Positions 7,871 to 16,879 of a stretch of 64,000 nt of DNA are shown one piece after another. The position numbers were made by a program, and so were the translations under genes. The notes beneath the pieces are model-generated. The model was not told the origin of the DNA. It did not search any database and was given only the letters and a program-made list of their open reading frames with translations. Each line of letters begins with the position of its first letter. Within the stretch, counting starts at the first letter, position 1. The stretch covers positions 248,001 through 312,000 of the forward strand of contig FPAN01000004.1 in assembly GCA_900116395.1 (NCBI GenBank), read 5' to 3'. The stretch is from Lachnospiraceae bacterium XBD2001 (lineage in GTDB: Bacteria > Bacillota > Clostridia > Lachnospirales > Lachnospiraceae).

Positions 7871-7877
7871 TAACTCT

Positions 7878-9326
7878 TTATGAAATCAATTCTTTCACTT
7901 CATTCACAATGAAATCACTGGCCAACTGACCGTTAATCTTATAGTAATCATACTCTTCTTCAAAGAGGCACTTGCGGTCCTTGGCCATCGTATCATTTCC
8001 CTCAAGCACAACATCTTGGATGAACTGCTCGATTGCCACATAGTCCTCGCCCGGCACATTGTAATAGACATCCGCTAGCGCCCTACCGTTTTGCAGGAAA
8101 TTCTGTTCCGGCCTAGTCAAAAATAGCATAGGCTTATTCGTATATAAGTATTCCGCCAAAAATGACACGCTATCCATAATCATAGCATCAGAGGTTGCAA
8201 AATACTCCAAATATGAGCCCTCCTGGACAGCAAACGCATTGGGGCAATCATTCCATGCTTGAATGTACTTATCATATCCTTCAAAATCCTTAAACAGCCC
8301 TGCACGCACAGATGCTCTTCGCAGATTCGGATGCGGCTTAAACATAAAGAGGACTCTATTTTCATACTTCTTTACCAAATATAGCCAGAACCACAGATTC
8401 TTTTGAAACGTCGAATAACAAAGTCCGCCCTCTGGGAAGACCGTATAATGAGGTGCAATAATGACTTTTTTCATTTGGGCGATATCTTTTCCAGCTCCGC
8501 ATTTCCAAAGGGATTTTATATAGTCGTTCTCAGGCTTATGGTCTTTGTAGAAATAATCCATCTTTGCGTAGCCTGTAAATCGAACGTTAGCACCCTTTAA
8601 CAACTGATATTTTTCATAGCCATCGCGCATGCTAGCCGAATCGCAATATACGCGCCACATCATATTCATAACATCCTTGTTGAATACGCATTCCTTCGCA
8701 TAATTGCCGTCCGCCGTATCTGCCACGTCAAAACCATATGGAATATACGCAACCAAGCATCGTAGCGGCAGCTGCGTAAACCATTGAGCTCGTGGCAGGC
8801 ATGCGTACCACGATGATAATTGGTATAGAACATCCGGATAGCCTCCAAGAAGTCCCCACCCTCCATACGTGTTTTCATCTATATTCATGCCATCCACTAC
8901 ATTATAAGAACGCTCATGAAACCAGTTGCTTGTTTGGCGATAAGTATCTTCCCTACTATTCGCCTCACGATCTGCAAGCGGCGAGACAAATATCTGAACA
9001 TCAACATTGGGCATTTTTTCAAAAAGGCGATACACCCCTTCTGCAGGCCACTGCGCCGCAGAATAAGTTTGAAAAACAACCTTTATTCGTTCCCCGCTCT
9101 TTGCCTTTTGACGAAGATAGTTTTCACCGGATTGTATGGCAAGATTATAAACCTCACGATACAAATCTTCGCCGCCATCCAATTCATCTTTTATAAAAAA
9201 AAGTCCCAATAAGTGTTCCCATTTATACTTATCCGGAATAATCGGTTGCGATAAATCTCCGGCGTCAGCACCATCAATCAGTTCTTTTACCAATTCTACG
9301 CAATAGTCGTGTGTTTCCTGATTCAT
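7878..9326 (-). CDS. CDP-glycerol/teichoic-acid-type GT-B transferase
   Basis: The 482-residue protein resembles the TagB/TagF (CDP-glycerol glycerophosphotransferase) superfamily. The second half has the family's hallmark order: KVIIAPHYTVF, then MFKPHPNLR with the essential HP, then DAMIMDSVSFLAEYLYTNKPMLFL. The first 120 residues are less conserved. It should transfer a polyol-phosphate or sugar from a nucleotide donor. Placed in a flagellin island, it is a candidate modifier of flagellin glycans, though a cell-wall role cannot be excluded. It starts 3 bp after the SGNH gene ends, so the two are probably translated together. Confidence 0.7.
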   Translation of the reverse strand: MNQETHDYCVELVKELIDGADAGDLSQPIIPDKYKWEHLLGLFFIKDELDGGEDLYREVYNLAIQSGENYLRQKAKSGERIKVVFQTYSAAQWPAEGVYRLFEKMPNVDVQIFVSPLADREANSREDTYRQTSNWFHERSYNVVDGMNIDENTYGGWGLLGGYPDVLYQLSSWYACLPRAQWFTQLPLRCLVAYIPYGFDVADTADGNYAKECVFNKDVMNMMWRVYCDSASMRDGYEKYQLLKGANVRFTGYAKMDYFYKDHKPENDYIKSLWKCGAGKDIAQMKKVIIAPHYTVFPEGGLCYSTFQKNLWFWLYLVKKYENRVLFMFKPHPNLRRASVRAGLFKDFEGYDKYIQAWNDCPNAFAVQEGSYLEYFATSDAMIMDSVSFLAEYLYTNKPMLFLTRPEQNFLQNGRALADVYYNVPGEDYVAIEQFIQDVVLEGNDTMAKDRKCLFEEEYDYYKINGQLASDFIVNEVKELIS

Positions 9327-9329
9327 CTA

Positions 9330-10313
9330 TTACTCCTCCGCCATCTTAATGTATCCATTTAGAACCGCCGTAGCCTTATGTGCCCCCTGCAAGTTTAAAT
9401 GATCCGAATCGATAAAATCTGCATCCGAAAAAATATCAGCGTAAAAATTCATATCTAAAAATTCCACCGGCATCTCTAATTCATCCAGCAACGAAAAAAT
9501 ATCCTCACGATACCTCGAATCTATCAGCTTCATATACAGCTCTGTATAGGGCGTGATAAAAAAATACGTTTTAATATTATGTGCATCAAGAAACGACATC
9601 ATCTCTCGTAAAATGGCGCCATTCTCTTCACGAGTTTCCACATACTTTATCATACGGTTATGGTCATTTATAACCCGTCTATTGGCATATTCCATTTTTT
9701 GCTCATCGTTAAGGCTTTTCCAATCAACTTTTTGTACCCCGAGCATATTATTGTCTTCGCGCTTCATCATATGTCCGTAAAAAGAAGATTGCTCCAGCAT
9801 CACACCCTCTGACCAATTTGCGACGAATGGTCTTATAACATCTACGGGATACATACTTCTATCAAAATCAATCTTCTGAAACAAATCTTCCCGTCTTGCA
9901 TGCTGAAAATGGTGCGCACAGCCCTCACCAAACAAATTCATATAGGTAGTTGCTATCATTCCCTGTATTGTCGTGCTTTGCGACAAATCCCAATGCAACG
10001 TATAATAGCCCAAGTTTACCAAGCAGCGCTTTATCGGCTTTTTTGCTTCTTCTACCGCTTTCTTTAGGTGCATAAAGTTGTAGTATAAATCCTGACTGGA
10101 GATACAAAAAGAAATAACATCGCCGGCATTGAATAGTTCCTTTTCAATAATGCCATTCATTGCGTGAGAATTCCCGATAATAATAGTATCTGCGCCGCAC
10201 GCCTTATTTTTCGCATGCATAGCGCTTAAATAGCAGTAATCATAATTATGGAATAAGTACTCGTAGCAAACACTTCTGATGCCTTCAAAATATTCAACAT
10301 TGCTATAACGCAT
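9330..10313 (-). CDS. SGNH-hydrolase-like protein (probable glycan O-acyl esterase/transferase)
   Basis: The sequence IIIGNSHAMNGI near residue 45 gives a GxS nucleophile block, and DADFIDSDHLNLQGAHKAT near the end gives the Asp-x-x-His pair (DSDH), as in SGNH proteins of the DltD type. There is no signal peptide or membrane segment, so it should act in the cytoplasm, probably adding or removing an acyl group on a sugar intermediate. It is the first gene of a pair with the GT-B transferase. The substrate is unknown; the link to flagellin modification is by location. Confidence 0.65.
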   Translation of the reverse strand: MRYSNVEYFEGIRSVCYEYLFHNYDYCYLSAMHAKNKACGADTIIIGNSHAMNGIIEKELFNAGDVISFCISSQDLYYNFMHLKKAVEEAKKPIKRCLVNLGYYTLHWDLSQSTTIQGMIATTYMNLFGEGCAHHFQHARREDLFQKIDFDRSMYPVDVIRPFVANWSEGVMLEQSSFYGHMMKREDNNMLGVQKVDWKSLNDEQKMEYANRRVINDHNRMIKYVETREENGAILREMMSFLDAHNIKTYFFITPYTELYMKLIDSRYREDIFSLLDELEMPVEFLDMNFYADIFSDADFIDSDHLNLQGAHKATAVLNGYIKMAEE

Positions 10314-10367
10314 ATTTCATCAACCTCTACACCCAGAATTTTTCTTTGGGTTCTTGCATATTCATTT

Positions 10368-11780
10368 TTACTCGCGACAAATGACCTGATCTAAATCAAT
10401 TAACAACAAATTCCGTTCCTCGTGTTTTAAAAGTTTCTCCTCGAATCCAGCCTTCGAAAACAGAACATATTGCACTTCACGGTTTCTCCGAATAAGATTT
10501 CCCCGTTCTACTAATTTATTGAAGACGTTATAGCCAACCTTTTCGCCTTTCCACTTACACTCTCCAACAAGTATATTGGAATCATCTACTGCAACAATAT
10601 CAATTTCTTCCTGACTCTTTGTCGCAGGATTAGGTCCCCACCATTTGCCATAGGCATCATATACTAAGAACTCATGATTGCTCGCAGTCTTCCGGAAAAT
10701 GTACTGCATGCAGATTTCTTCAAAAATATGACCGAAAAACTCCGTCATATAAGGCTGAATACGTTTCTTAAAAGCATCCTCCGGAAGTCCCATCGCTATC
10801 ATTGTCCTGCATTTCGGAACAAAACGATACCAGAAGCGAAACATATTATCCGAAACCTCATAAATGATTCTTTTCGATGAGGCGTCCTCTAGAGGACTTT
10901 GTTTTTGAATAATTTCCAGCGATATTAATACATTTAAATAGTTTGCAATTGCGTTAGGTGTCTTCCCAACACAACTTGCAATCTCATTACTACGATTCGC
11001 GCCACCGGCAATCGCTTCAATAATTGAATTATATAAAGATGTTTCCCGCAATTCTTCTCTCAGCAAAAACTCCGGTTCTTCAAACAAGCTTCCCTCAGAG
11101 CGTAAGTATTCATTTTGCACGGCCTCTTGAAAATTCTTCCAACGACTAAACGCTAATAAATACTGCGGCACACCATCGCAAGCTGCATATGCGTACAATG
11201 CATCCTCCGTCGACCACTCAGGAAAAAAGTTCATTGCATCCTTGTAATCCATTTTTTGCAAACGGATCTGCGCAGTTCTTCGACCATACAATGGACTTTC
11301 GTGTGCTAACACTTGATCAACCATAAAACTAACAGAAGATCCGGATAAAATCAGAAAAAGATTTGTATCCTTCCACTTTTGATCAATATACTTCTGTAAC
11401 ACCGACAGAATCGCCGGATAAGCCTTTGCCAAATAAGGAAATTCATCGATAATCAGTATCATGCGTTCTCGCTGTGCTATTGTTCCGACATAATCAAATG
11501 CCACATTCCAATTCGGAAAAGAATCTAATAACTGTAATGTCGCATCTTCCGGGAACAACTCTTTCACACTAGCGGTAAAATCACGCAAACATATACTCGG
11601 TTCATCCTTGGTTGCCGTATAAAAAATCGCGGATCTATTCCTTCCGAACTCGCGTATAAGGCTGGTTTTGCCTATTCTTCTACGGCCATATAGAACCACC
11701 ATTTGATATCCCGGTTGATCATATAACCGTTCTAATGTCTGAATCTCTTTTTCTCTTCCTATAAACATCTCTATGCTCAT
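10368..11780 (-). CDS. AAA ATPase with C-terminal DUF234/PD-(D/E)XK-like domain
   Basis: The N terminus has a P-loop (LYGRRRIGKTSLI, residues ~30-42) and Walker B (ILIIDEFPYLAKAYP, ~108-122), followed by a winged helix region (NEIASCVGKTPNAIANYLNVL). The C terminus contains SQEEIDIVAVDDSNILVGECKW, the E/D...ExK pattern of a PD-(D/E)XK nuclease-like fold, as in the archaeal-type ATPase plus DUF234 family. The biological role of the family is poorly known. The gene stands alone with its own upstream region and an inverted repeat (11799-11821), and looks like an insertion into the glycosylation island. Confidence 0.8.
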   Translation of the reverse strand: MSIEMFIGREKEIQTLERLYDQPGYQMVVLYGRRRIGKTSLIREFGRNRSAIFYTATKDEPSICLRDFTASVKELFPEDATLQLLDSFPNWNVAFDYVGTIAQRERMILIIDEFPYLAKAYPAILSVLQKYIDQKWKDTNLFLILSGSSVSFMVDQVLAHESPLYGRRTAQIRLQKMDYKDAMNFFPEWSTEDALYAYAACDGVPQYLLAFSRWKNFQEAVQNEYLRSEGSLFEEPEFLLREELRETSLYNSIIEAIAGGANRSNEIASCVGKTPNAIANYLNVLISLEIIQKQSPLEDASSKRIIYEVSDNMFRFWYRFVPKCRTMIAMGLPEDAFKKRIQPYMTEFFGHIFEEICMQYIFRKTASNHEFLVYDAYGKWWGPNPATKSQEEIDIVAVDDSNILVGECKWKGEKVGYNVFNKLVERGNLIRRNREVQYVLFSKAGFEEKLLKHEERNLLLIDLDQVICRE

Positions 11781-11798
11781 CCTTTATCAAATCTAAAT

Positions 11799-11821
11799 AT
11801 GTCACATCATGTTTTGACATA
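11799..11821. promoter_or_regulatory. Inverted repeat upstream of the DUF234 ATPase
   Basis: TATGTCA and TGACATA are separated by 9 bp, 19 bp before the ATPase start codon. It is a possible operator, perhaps for autoregulation through the winged-helix region. No direct evidence. Confidence 0.35.
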
Positions 11822-11903
11822 TCGTAATTTGATATTATCACACTTTTATCGTATTCACAATCTGTGCTTACGTTACGTTATGCTATACCACTTTTATGCG
11901 TCC

Positions 11904-14033
11904 TTAATCTTCTCCTGTTTGTTCTAATAACAACTTGATTTCTTCATCCTGCGGCAGCAGCGGTGCTATCTGCATTAGAATAGCGCGCGCCTGAGCCTTT
12001 TGTCCGGCTTCCAGCAACACCTTTACCTGCTGCTTGATCTGCTGTCCCAGTAGCTCCATTTCCGAGGTTGCATGTTGTGTCATTGTATTGACATAATCTC
12101 CGTACTGGTGGCTAAAGCTCCGTAAGGCGCAATCCAGTTCCGGGCTCAATCCGAAGGCATCCTTTAGGCACTGTAACGCCTCTTTGTAACGCTTCTGCTC
12201 TTCATTCTCCATGAATTTGGATAGGGTTAAATAAATCACTGCCTCTGTGGAAAGCAAAACACCCATAGTAAGCGCTTCCTCCGTATAGATCTCATGAAAA
12301 TAGAAGCACGCGAACTCCAAATATTGCTTTAAATACTCCCGTCTCTCTTCATAGGAATTCTCTTCCATACAGAATTTGGAATAGTAATATTCCATATCAA
12401 ACAGCATATAATGAATATCATTTACCGTTCGGATTCGATCCACCCAGGCCTTATATCCGTCCAGATTCTCACCTGATGCATGCTTCATCATACCCCGAAT
12501 TCCGGCAGCAAAAGATGCAAGCGGCTTCTCCAGAATAACCTCTTCCAAAGAAATATCGAACTGTACCATCAATTCATAAACGAAATCATCTAAATTCAGC
12601 ACATCATCCGCACTTTGAAGTAGCCTACGAACCAGCACCTCCACACTTTTTGGATTCTCATCGTTCCGTTTTGCCTCATATAGCTGAAGCAGAATAACGT
12701 AATCATTCTCGCTATCGACATTTACGAAGCATGGCGCAATTCGCTCACGAAAAGCCGGACTCCCCTTCTCTCTCTCCCGGACTTCTTTCAAGAAGAATTC
12801 TCCACAGGAATCATCCTTAAGAATGTACTCTAACAAGCCCTCCATGTTAGGAAGATCTGCTCCCTTCTCCATGACATCACAGATGACTTTCGGAAGTTCT
12901 TCATGAATCATGTTGCCCTTTTCCTTCCAATGAATCATTTCTGTAAAAGAGCCGACACCTTCATTATTTTCATTTAGAATTGCAGCCATAAGTGCAATTT
13001 GCATCACCAGTCCATATCCGTTTTCTTCATAACCATCCTCAACAAAGAATACACTGGACCAATACTCTTTCGCATCCTTGTACTTTTCATATGTCTCATG
13101 ATATTTGTATCCGAACCTTATACAGGTTGCATAATCCCCCATCCGGTAAGCCGAAATTGCTGCGCACTGGTACAAAATCGCGTGTGCGGCCTCATCAACA
13201 CAGGAATCCGCCAGCCCCTCTTCTGCTACCTTCATCGCCTCCTCATACCGGTATTGCTTAATAATTGCCGTACACAGTCCGGCCACAAATATGCGGGAAC
13301 GAATCACGCGATTCATTCCACCCACCTGCTGCATTTTGTGGTAGTAGTCCCGAAAGAGATTTTCCAGCTTTGACCATTCATCAACCGCCCGGTATTCCTG
13401 TCCCAACTGTTGCACGTAGTGATAATTATCCGGCTCTGCCGCCAATTCTCGCTCCAAAGCTTCAACATTCCGAAAAGAATGCGCCCACTTTTCCTCCTGG
13501 GTTTCATAAATATAGCCATAGTGTCCCAGCAGAACATCCAATAGTATTCCGTTACCGGTTACGCAGTTTAGCCCTTCATGAATCTTGTTTACAAAATGGA
13601 CATCCTTCTCCAATTTCACCATGCGGCTCAAATAGAAGTCATAATACTCTGTTTCATCCCAGTTCTTATAATCCCGCATACGGATTTTGGCTTCCTTTTG
13701 GTTTTTATATTCCCCGCTTAGGAAAAAATCCTCTAACGCCTTGGTATCCTTAAATACCTCATCGTCGTCAATAAACAAAAACCACTCTCCGGCGCACTCC
13801 TTTAAGCCGGAATTTCTTGCTTTGGAAAAGTCATCACACCAGGTAAAGTTTACAATCTTATCTGCATATTCTTCGATAATTGCCCGATGCTCCTTGTCAC
13901 ATCCGGTATCTACAATTACCAATTCGCAAGGAATTGTCTGCCGTAAATGATCCAGTGCCTGAAGGCAATCCCTCAAGGTGCGTTTCTTTCCCGGGGTCAT
14001 CATAGAAATGGATAGCAAAGGTCGATCAGTCAT
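11904..14033 (-). CDS. Family 2 glycosyltransferase with long helical-repeat C terminus
   Basis: Residues 1-~210 are a GT-A fold family 2 transferase: LSISMMTPGKKRTLRDCLQAL, LVIVDTGCD, FSKARNSGLKECAGEWFLFIDDDEVF with the metal-binding DDD. The remaining ~500 residues are TPR-like helices (NYHYVQQLGQEYRAV and many similar pairs). This layout resembles the SunS/TPR-type protein glycosyltransferases that modify polypeptides. It is therefore the best candidate in this window for the enzyme that initiates flagellin glycosylation. The start at 14033 (MTDRP) overlaps the stop of the upstream gene by 8 bp and has GGGGGAC before it; a longer frame upstream is out of context. Confidence 0.8.
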   Translation of the reverse strand: MTDRPLLSISMMTPGKKRTLRDCLQALDHLRQTIPCELVIVDTGCDKEHRAIIEEYADKIVNFTWCDDFSKARNSGLKECAGEWFLFIDDDEVFKDTKALEDFFLSGEYKNQKEAKIRMRDYKNWDETEYYDFYLSRMVKLEKDVHFVNKIHEGLNCVTGNGILLDVLLGHYGYIYETQEEKWAHSFRNVEALERELAAEPDNYHYVQQLGQEYRAVDEWSKLENLFRDYYHKMQQVGGMNRVIRSRIFVAGLCTAIIKQYRYEEAMKVAEEGLADSCVDEAAHAILYQCAAISAYRMGDYATCIRFGYKYHETYEKYKDAKEYWSSVFFVEDGYEENGYGLVMQIALMAAILNENNEGVGSFTEMIHWKEKGNMIHEELPKVICDVMEKGADLPNMEGLLEYILKDDSCGEFFLKEVREREKGSPAFRERIAPCFVNVDSENDYVILLQLYEAKRNDENPKSVEVLVRRLLQSADDVLNLDDFVYELMVQFDISLEEVILEKPLASFAAGIRGMMKHASGENLDGYKAWVDRIRTVNDIHYMLFDMEYYYSKFCMEENSYEERREYLKQYLEFACFYFHEIYTEEALTMGVLLSTEAVIYLTLSKFMENEEQKRYKEALQCLKDAFGLSPELDCALRSFSHQYGDYVNTMTQHATSEMELLGQQIKQQVKVLLEAGQKAQARAILMQIAPLLPQDEEIKLLLEQTGED

Positions 14034-15360
14034 TCTGTTGTCCCCCTTCCAATTCCAGCTTAACAGCAAATGCCCGCCGCACCACATCCGGCAGTTCCGG
14101 ATTCTCCGGCGTACACCAGCCCGGGCAAAAGTATTTTTCATAAAATGATATGGCTGTATCCACAAACTTCCGCTTGGAAGCCTCATCCATGTCCGGATTT
14201 CGATGCACTTTTTGCTCCATACCATTAAGATCAATCAACATATAATTCGGGTGTTCCCTGTTCTTCCAACGATAAATCATGGCCGTCTTATCTTCCCAGT
14301 CTCGCTCAGCATAGTCCTTGTGGAAAATGCTTCCGTAACGCAGAAGACGATAGGTTGGAACGGCACAAAACAATTCGTCCATGGGCAAATGATGTTCTTC
14401 CCCAACTTTCCATATATCGTCCGGTATCATAAAAATATCCGATACACACTGGAACAGGCCCTGAAAAAATTCCAAAAGATTCTCCTCGGATTTCTTCTGG
14501 GCAGCATCCAAAATTTTATATACATAAACCCATTCATTCTCGCCGCGAATACCCTCCACTGCCTGAAGCAACGCCGGTGAAGGTTTTTGCTGTCGGCGCA
14601 GGTAATCATAAATGCTCGATCGTAACAGGCCATTATTTGTTTCCACTAATGCACATAACATTTGACCAAGTACGTCATCGTATTGGCTTTCGTTCACGAT
14701 ATCCACGAATTCTTTGACGTAGTCTTCATCCCGAAGCGAAAATCCCTCTTTATGCAGATTTTCAAATGCCTCTCTCGCTCTACTGTAATCTGCGCTCCTA
14801 CTGTGAATCAGCCATCGCAGGATTAGATTACGATGTGTATTTTGTTTCGAAAACGCATCAGAGGCAATGCATGCATTTCCCATATTCTCTTTATCCGCGC
14901 ATCCCTTGTAAGTAAAAAACAGTTCTATGGTCTCCTGCGCTTCTTTTATTTGCGCCAAACGATAGAACGCTTCCGCAGCAAAGCCACAGATATATGCCTT
15001 CGCACAGAGCGGAAGGCTTTCATCCTTCCTGTATTCCATGTATGCATCCACCATATCCTGATAACGATACATCATGCGCTTGGCATACATCATGCCACAA
15101 TATAAATCCCCACGAAAAATCGCGCCGTCCCCATCCTTTATAATCCGGCTATCATCCTGCACTTGGCGCACTAATTCCGTAATCTTTCCCCATTCTCCGA
15201 TTCGCATATAAGCCTTCACCAGACGTATATATTCCTGACCGGTAAATCCATGAACAGCCGCTCTTGCTGTCAATTCATCTATTTCCTTATACAACGCAGT
15301 TATTGCAGCCACATCATCTGCATCGACTTGCCTGATTTCATCTGTCACATCCATCTTCAT
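14026..15360 (-). CDS. Helical-repeat protein coupled to the family 2 glycosyltransferase
   Basis: The 444-residue protein is almost entirely alpha-helical, with TPR-like pairs (YIRLVKAYMRIGEWGKITELV, FAAEAFYRLAQIKEAQETI). No catalytic motif is visible and there is no signal peptide or membrane segment. It is translated with the downstream family 2 transferase through an 8-bp overlap, so it probably serves as a scaffold or flagellin-recognition partner in the modification complex. The two form an operon directly downstream of flagellin 3's glycosylation block and upstream of flagellin 4's terminator. The function is inferred from context only. Confidence 0.65.
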   Translation of the reverse strand: MKMDVTDEIRQVDADDVAAITALYKEIDELTARAAVHGFTGQEYIRLVKAYMRIGEWGKITELVRQVQDDSRIIKDGDGAIFRGDLYCGMMYAKRMMYRYQDMVDAYMEYRKDESLPLCAKAYICGFAAEAFYRLAQIKEAQETIELFFTYKGCADKENMGNACIASDAFSKQNTHRNLILRWLIHSRSADYSRAREAFENLHKEGFSLRDEDYVKEFVDIVNESQYDDVLGQMLCALVETNNGLLRSSIYDYLRRQQKPSPALLQAVEGIRGENEWVYVYKILDAAQKKSEENLLEFFQGLFQCVSDIFMIPDDIWKVGEEHHLPMDELFCAVPTYRLLRYGSIFHKDYAERDWEDKTAMIYRWKNREHPNYMLIDLNGMEQKVHRNPDMDEASKRKFVDTAISFYEKYFCPGWCTPENPELPDVVRRAFAVKLELEGGQQND

Positions 15361-15448
15361 ATTGGGCTTTCTCCAAATTGTATAAAATTCTCCTTATTTA
15401 TCATACCATATATGGTCATAATTCATCGTTTTTAGTTTGCGAAAAACG

Positions 15449-15484
15449 TAAAAAAGAGGAGCAGAAACTGCTCCTCCTTTTTTT
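15449..15484 (-). terminator. Intrinsic terminator of flagellin 4
   Basis: AGGAGCAG pairs with CTGCTCCT, flanked by A and T runs, so it could work in both directions; it lies 45 bp beyond the flagellin 4 stop. Confidence 0.8.
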
Positions 15485-15529
15485 GGATCCTTTTTAAAAA
15501 GATGTAATTCGTTCTTATAAACCTGCCAA

Positions 15530-16678
15530 TTAGCCAAGTAAGGAAAGAACACCCTGAGTAGACTGGTTAGCCTGAGCCAGCATAGACTGACCTGCCTGAG
15601 CAAGAATGTTATTCTTGCTGTAGGTAACCATCTCTTCAGCCATATCAGTATCACGGATACGGCTCTCAGCTGCGGTAGAGTTCTCTACTACGTTGTCTAC
15701 GTTAGCAATGGTGTGCTCTAATCTGTTCTGAATAGCACCAAGTCCGGATCTCTGTGCAGATACCTTCTCGATTGCTTCAGCAATTGTGTCAATTGAGTAA
15801 GTAGCGTTGGAAGAATCTGTTCCATCAACCTTTAATCCCTTAACACCAAGTGTATTGGAATCCATCATCTTGATATTGAAAGCAATCTTGTTCTCCATAT
15901 CGGTTTCAGCACCAACGTGAAGAGCCAATCCAAGGTCCGTCTTTGTCTGTACGGATGCAAGTTTCTGACCTTCTTTTTCATCGGAAATATCGTCCCAAGC
16001 CTTGCCACCAAGCTTGTTTGCTGCATTAACCTCCTTAAAAATCTTGGTCTTTGCATCTGCTGCAGTAATCTTGCCATTGTTCTCATCTTTATCAGCGTCA
16101 GCTACAACCTCATACACCTTATCCTTAATAGTAAGCTTATCGCCTACTTCAGGAGGGGTATATGTTACATCAACAGTTTTTCCATCAGTAGATGCGGTTC
16201 CGGTTACATACTTTCCGAATCCGGCATCCTTGAAGCCAAAGTACTCAGTCTTAGTAGCATCGCCGCCCTTCAACAAGTAAGTCTCGTTGAACTTGGTTGT
16301 CTCTGCAACACGATCGATTTCTGTTGTTAACTGATCAATTTCGTTCTGGATAGATGTACGATCAGACTCACTGTTGGTTCCGTTAGCTGCCTGAACTGCC
16401 AGCTCATTCATTCTCTGTAACATAGAGTGAACTTCGGTCAATGCACCTTCAGCTGTCTGTACTGCGGAAACGCCGTCCTGAGCGTTGGTAGAAGCTCTGT
16501 CTAAGCCGTTAATCTGCTTACGCATCTTCTCACTGATGGATAATCCTGCTGCATCATCTGCTGCACGGTTAATCTTGTAACCGGAAGATAACTTCTCAGT
16601 GGACTTAGCCTGTGCGCTAGTTGTAACGCCGAGCATACGATTAGAGTTCATTGCCTGCATGTTGTGTTGTACTACCAT
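15530..16678 (-). CDS. fliC: Flagellin 4 (382 aa)
   Basis: Filament subunit and close paralogue of flagellin 3: same length, same N- and C-terminal domains, and a middle domain that differs mainly at residues ~180-245 (EVGDKLTIKDKVYEVVADADKDENNGKI compared with the flagellin 3 version). The C terminus reads TDMAEEMVTYSKNNILAQAGQS. LQRMNELAVQ is conserved. It starts at MVVQHNMQ behind ATGGAGG. It has its own sigma-28 promoter, a leader with a perfect GGA-tetraloop hairpin, and a terminator. Confidence 0.94.
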   Translation of the reverse strand: MVVQHNMQAMNSNRMLGVTTSAQAKSTEKLSSGYKINRAADDAAGLSISEKMRKQINGLDRASTNAQDGVSAVQTAEGALTEVHSMLQRMNELAVQAANGTNSESDRTSIQNEIDQLTTEIDRVAETTKFNETYLLKGGDATKTEYFGFKDAGFGKYVTGTASTDGKTVDVTYTPPEVGDKLTIKDKVYEVVADADKDENNGKITAADAKTKIFKEVNAANKLGGKAWDDISDEKEGQKLASVQTKTDLGLALHVGAETDMENKIAFNIKMMDSNTLGVKGLKVDGTDSSNATYSIDTIAEAIEKVSAQRSGLGAIQNRLEHTIANVDNVVENSTAAESRIRDTDMAEEMVTYSKNNILAQAGQSMLAQANQSTQGVLSLLG

Positions 16679-16705
16679 AATATTTTACCTCCATGATAAA
16701 TACTG

Positions 16706-16723
16706 CTCCAAATCCTTTTGGAG
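16706..16723 (-). promoter_or_regulatory. GGA-loop hairpin in the flagellin 4 leader
   Basis: The transcript forms CTCCAAA-AGGA-TTTGGAG, a perfect 7-bp stem with AGGA in the tetraloop, followed by GCAGTATT as in flagellin 3. It is the clearest candidate CsrA site in the window. A second GGA motif lies in the ribosome binding site. Confidence 0.6.
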
Positions 16724-16828
16724 AGTGAGGTCTCCGGGTTGCTCCGGTAGACTTCGTTAAATGATTATTTTTTCTAAAAAGTCTTCTGTGCGGATCCAAC
16801 TCACATGGACTTTTTATTCTTACACCTA

Positions 16829-16860
16829 TTATATCGAATCGTTTTAAGAAAAGTTAACCC
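16829..16860 (-). promoter_or_regulatory. Sigma-28 promoter of flagellin 4
   Basis: GGGTTAAC and TCGATATAA on the minus strand, with 16 bp between TTAA and the -10 T. Confidence 0.65.
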
Positions 16861-16879
16861 CTTTTTCAAAAAAATTTTA

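Noticed and set aside
14034-14234. Upstream extension of the family 2 glycosyltransferase to 14234
   Set aside because: The extra residues are unrelated to the GT fold and overlap the neighbouring gene in another frame; MTDRPLLSISMMT is a normal N terminus for this family.
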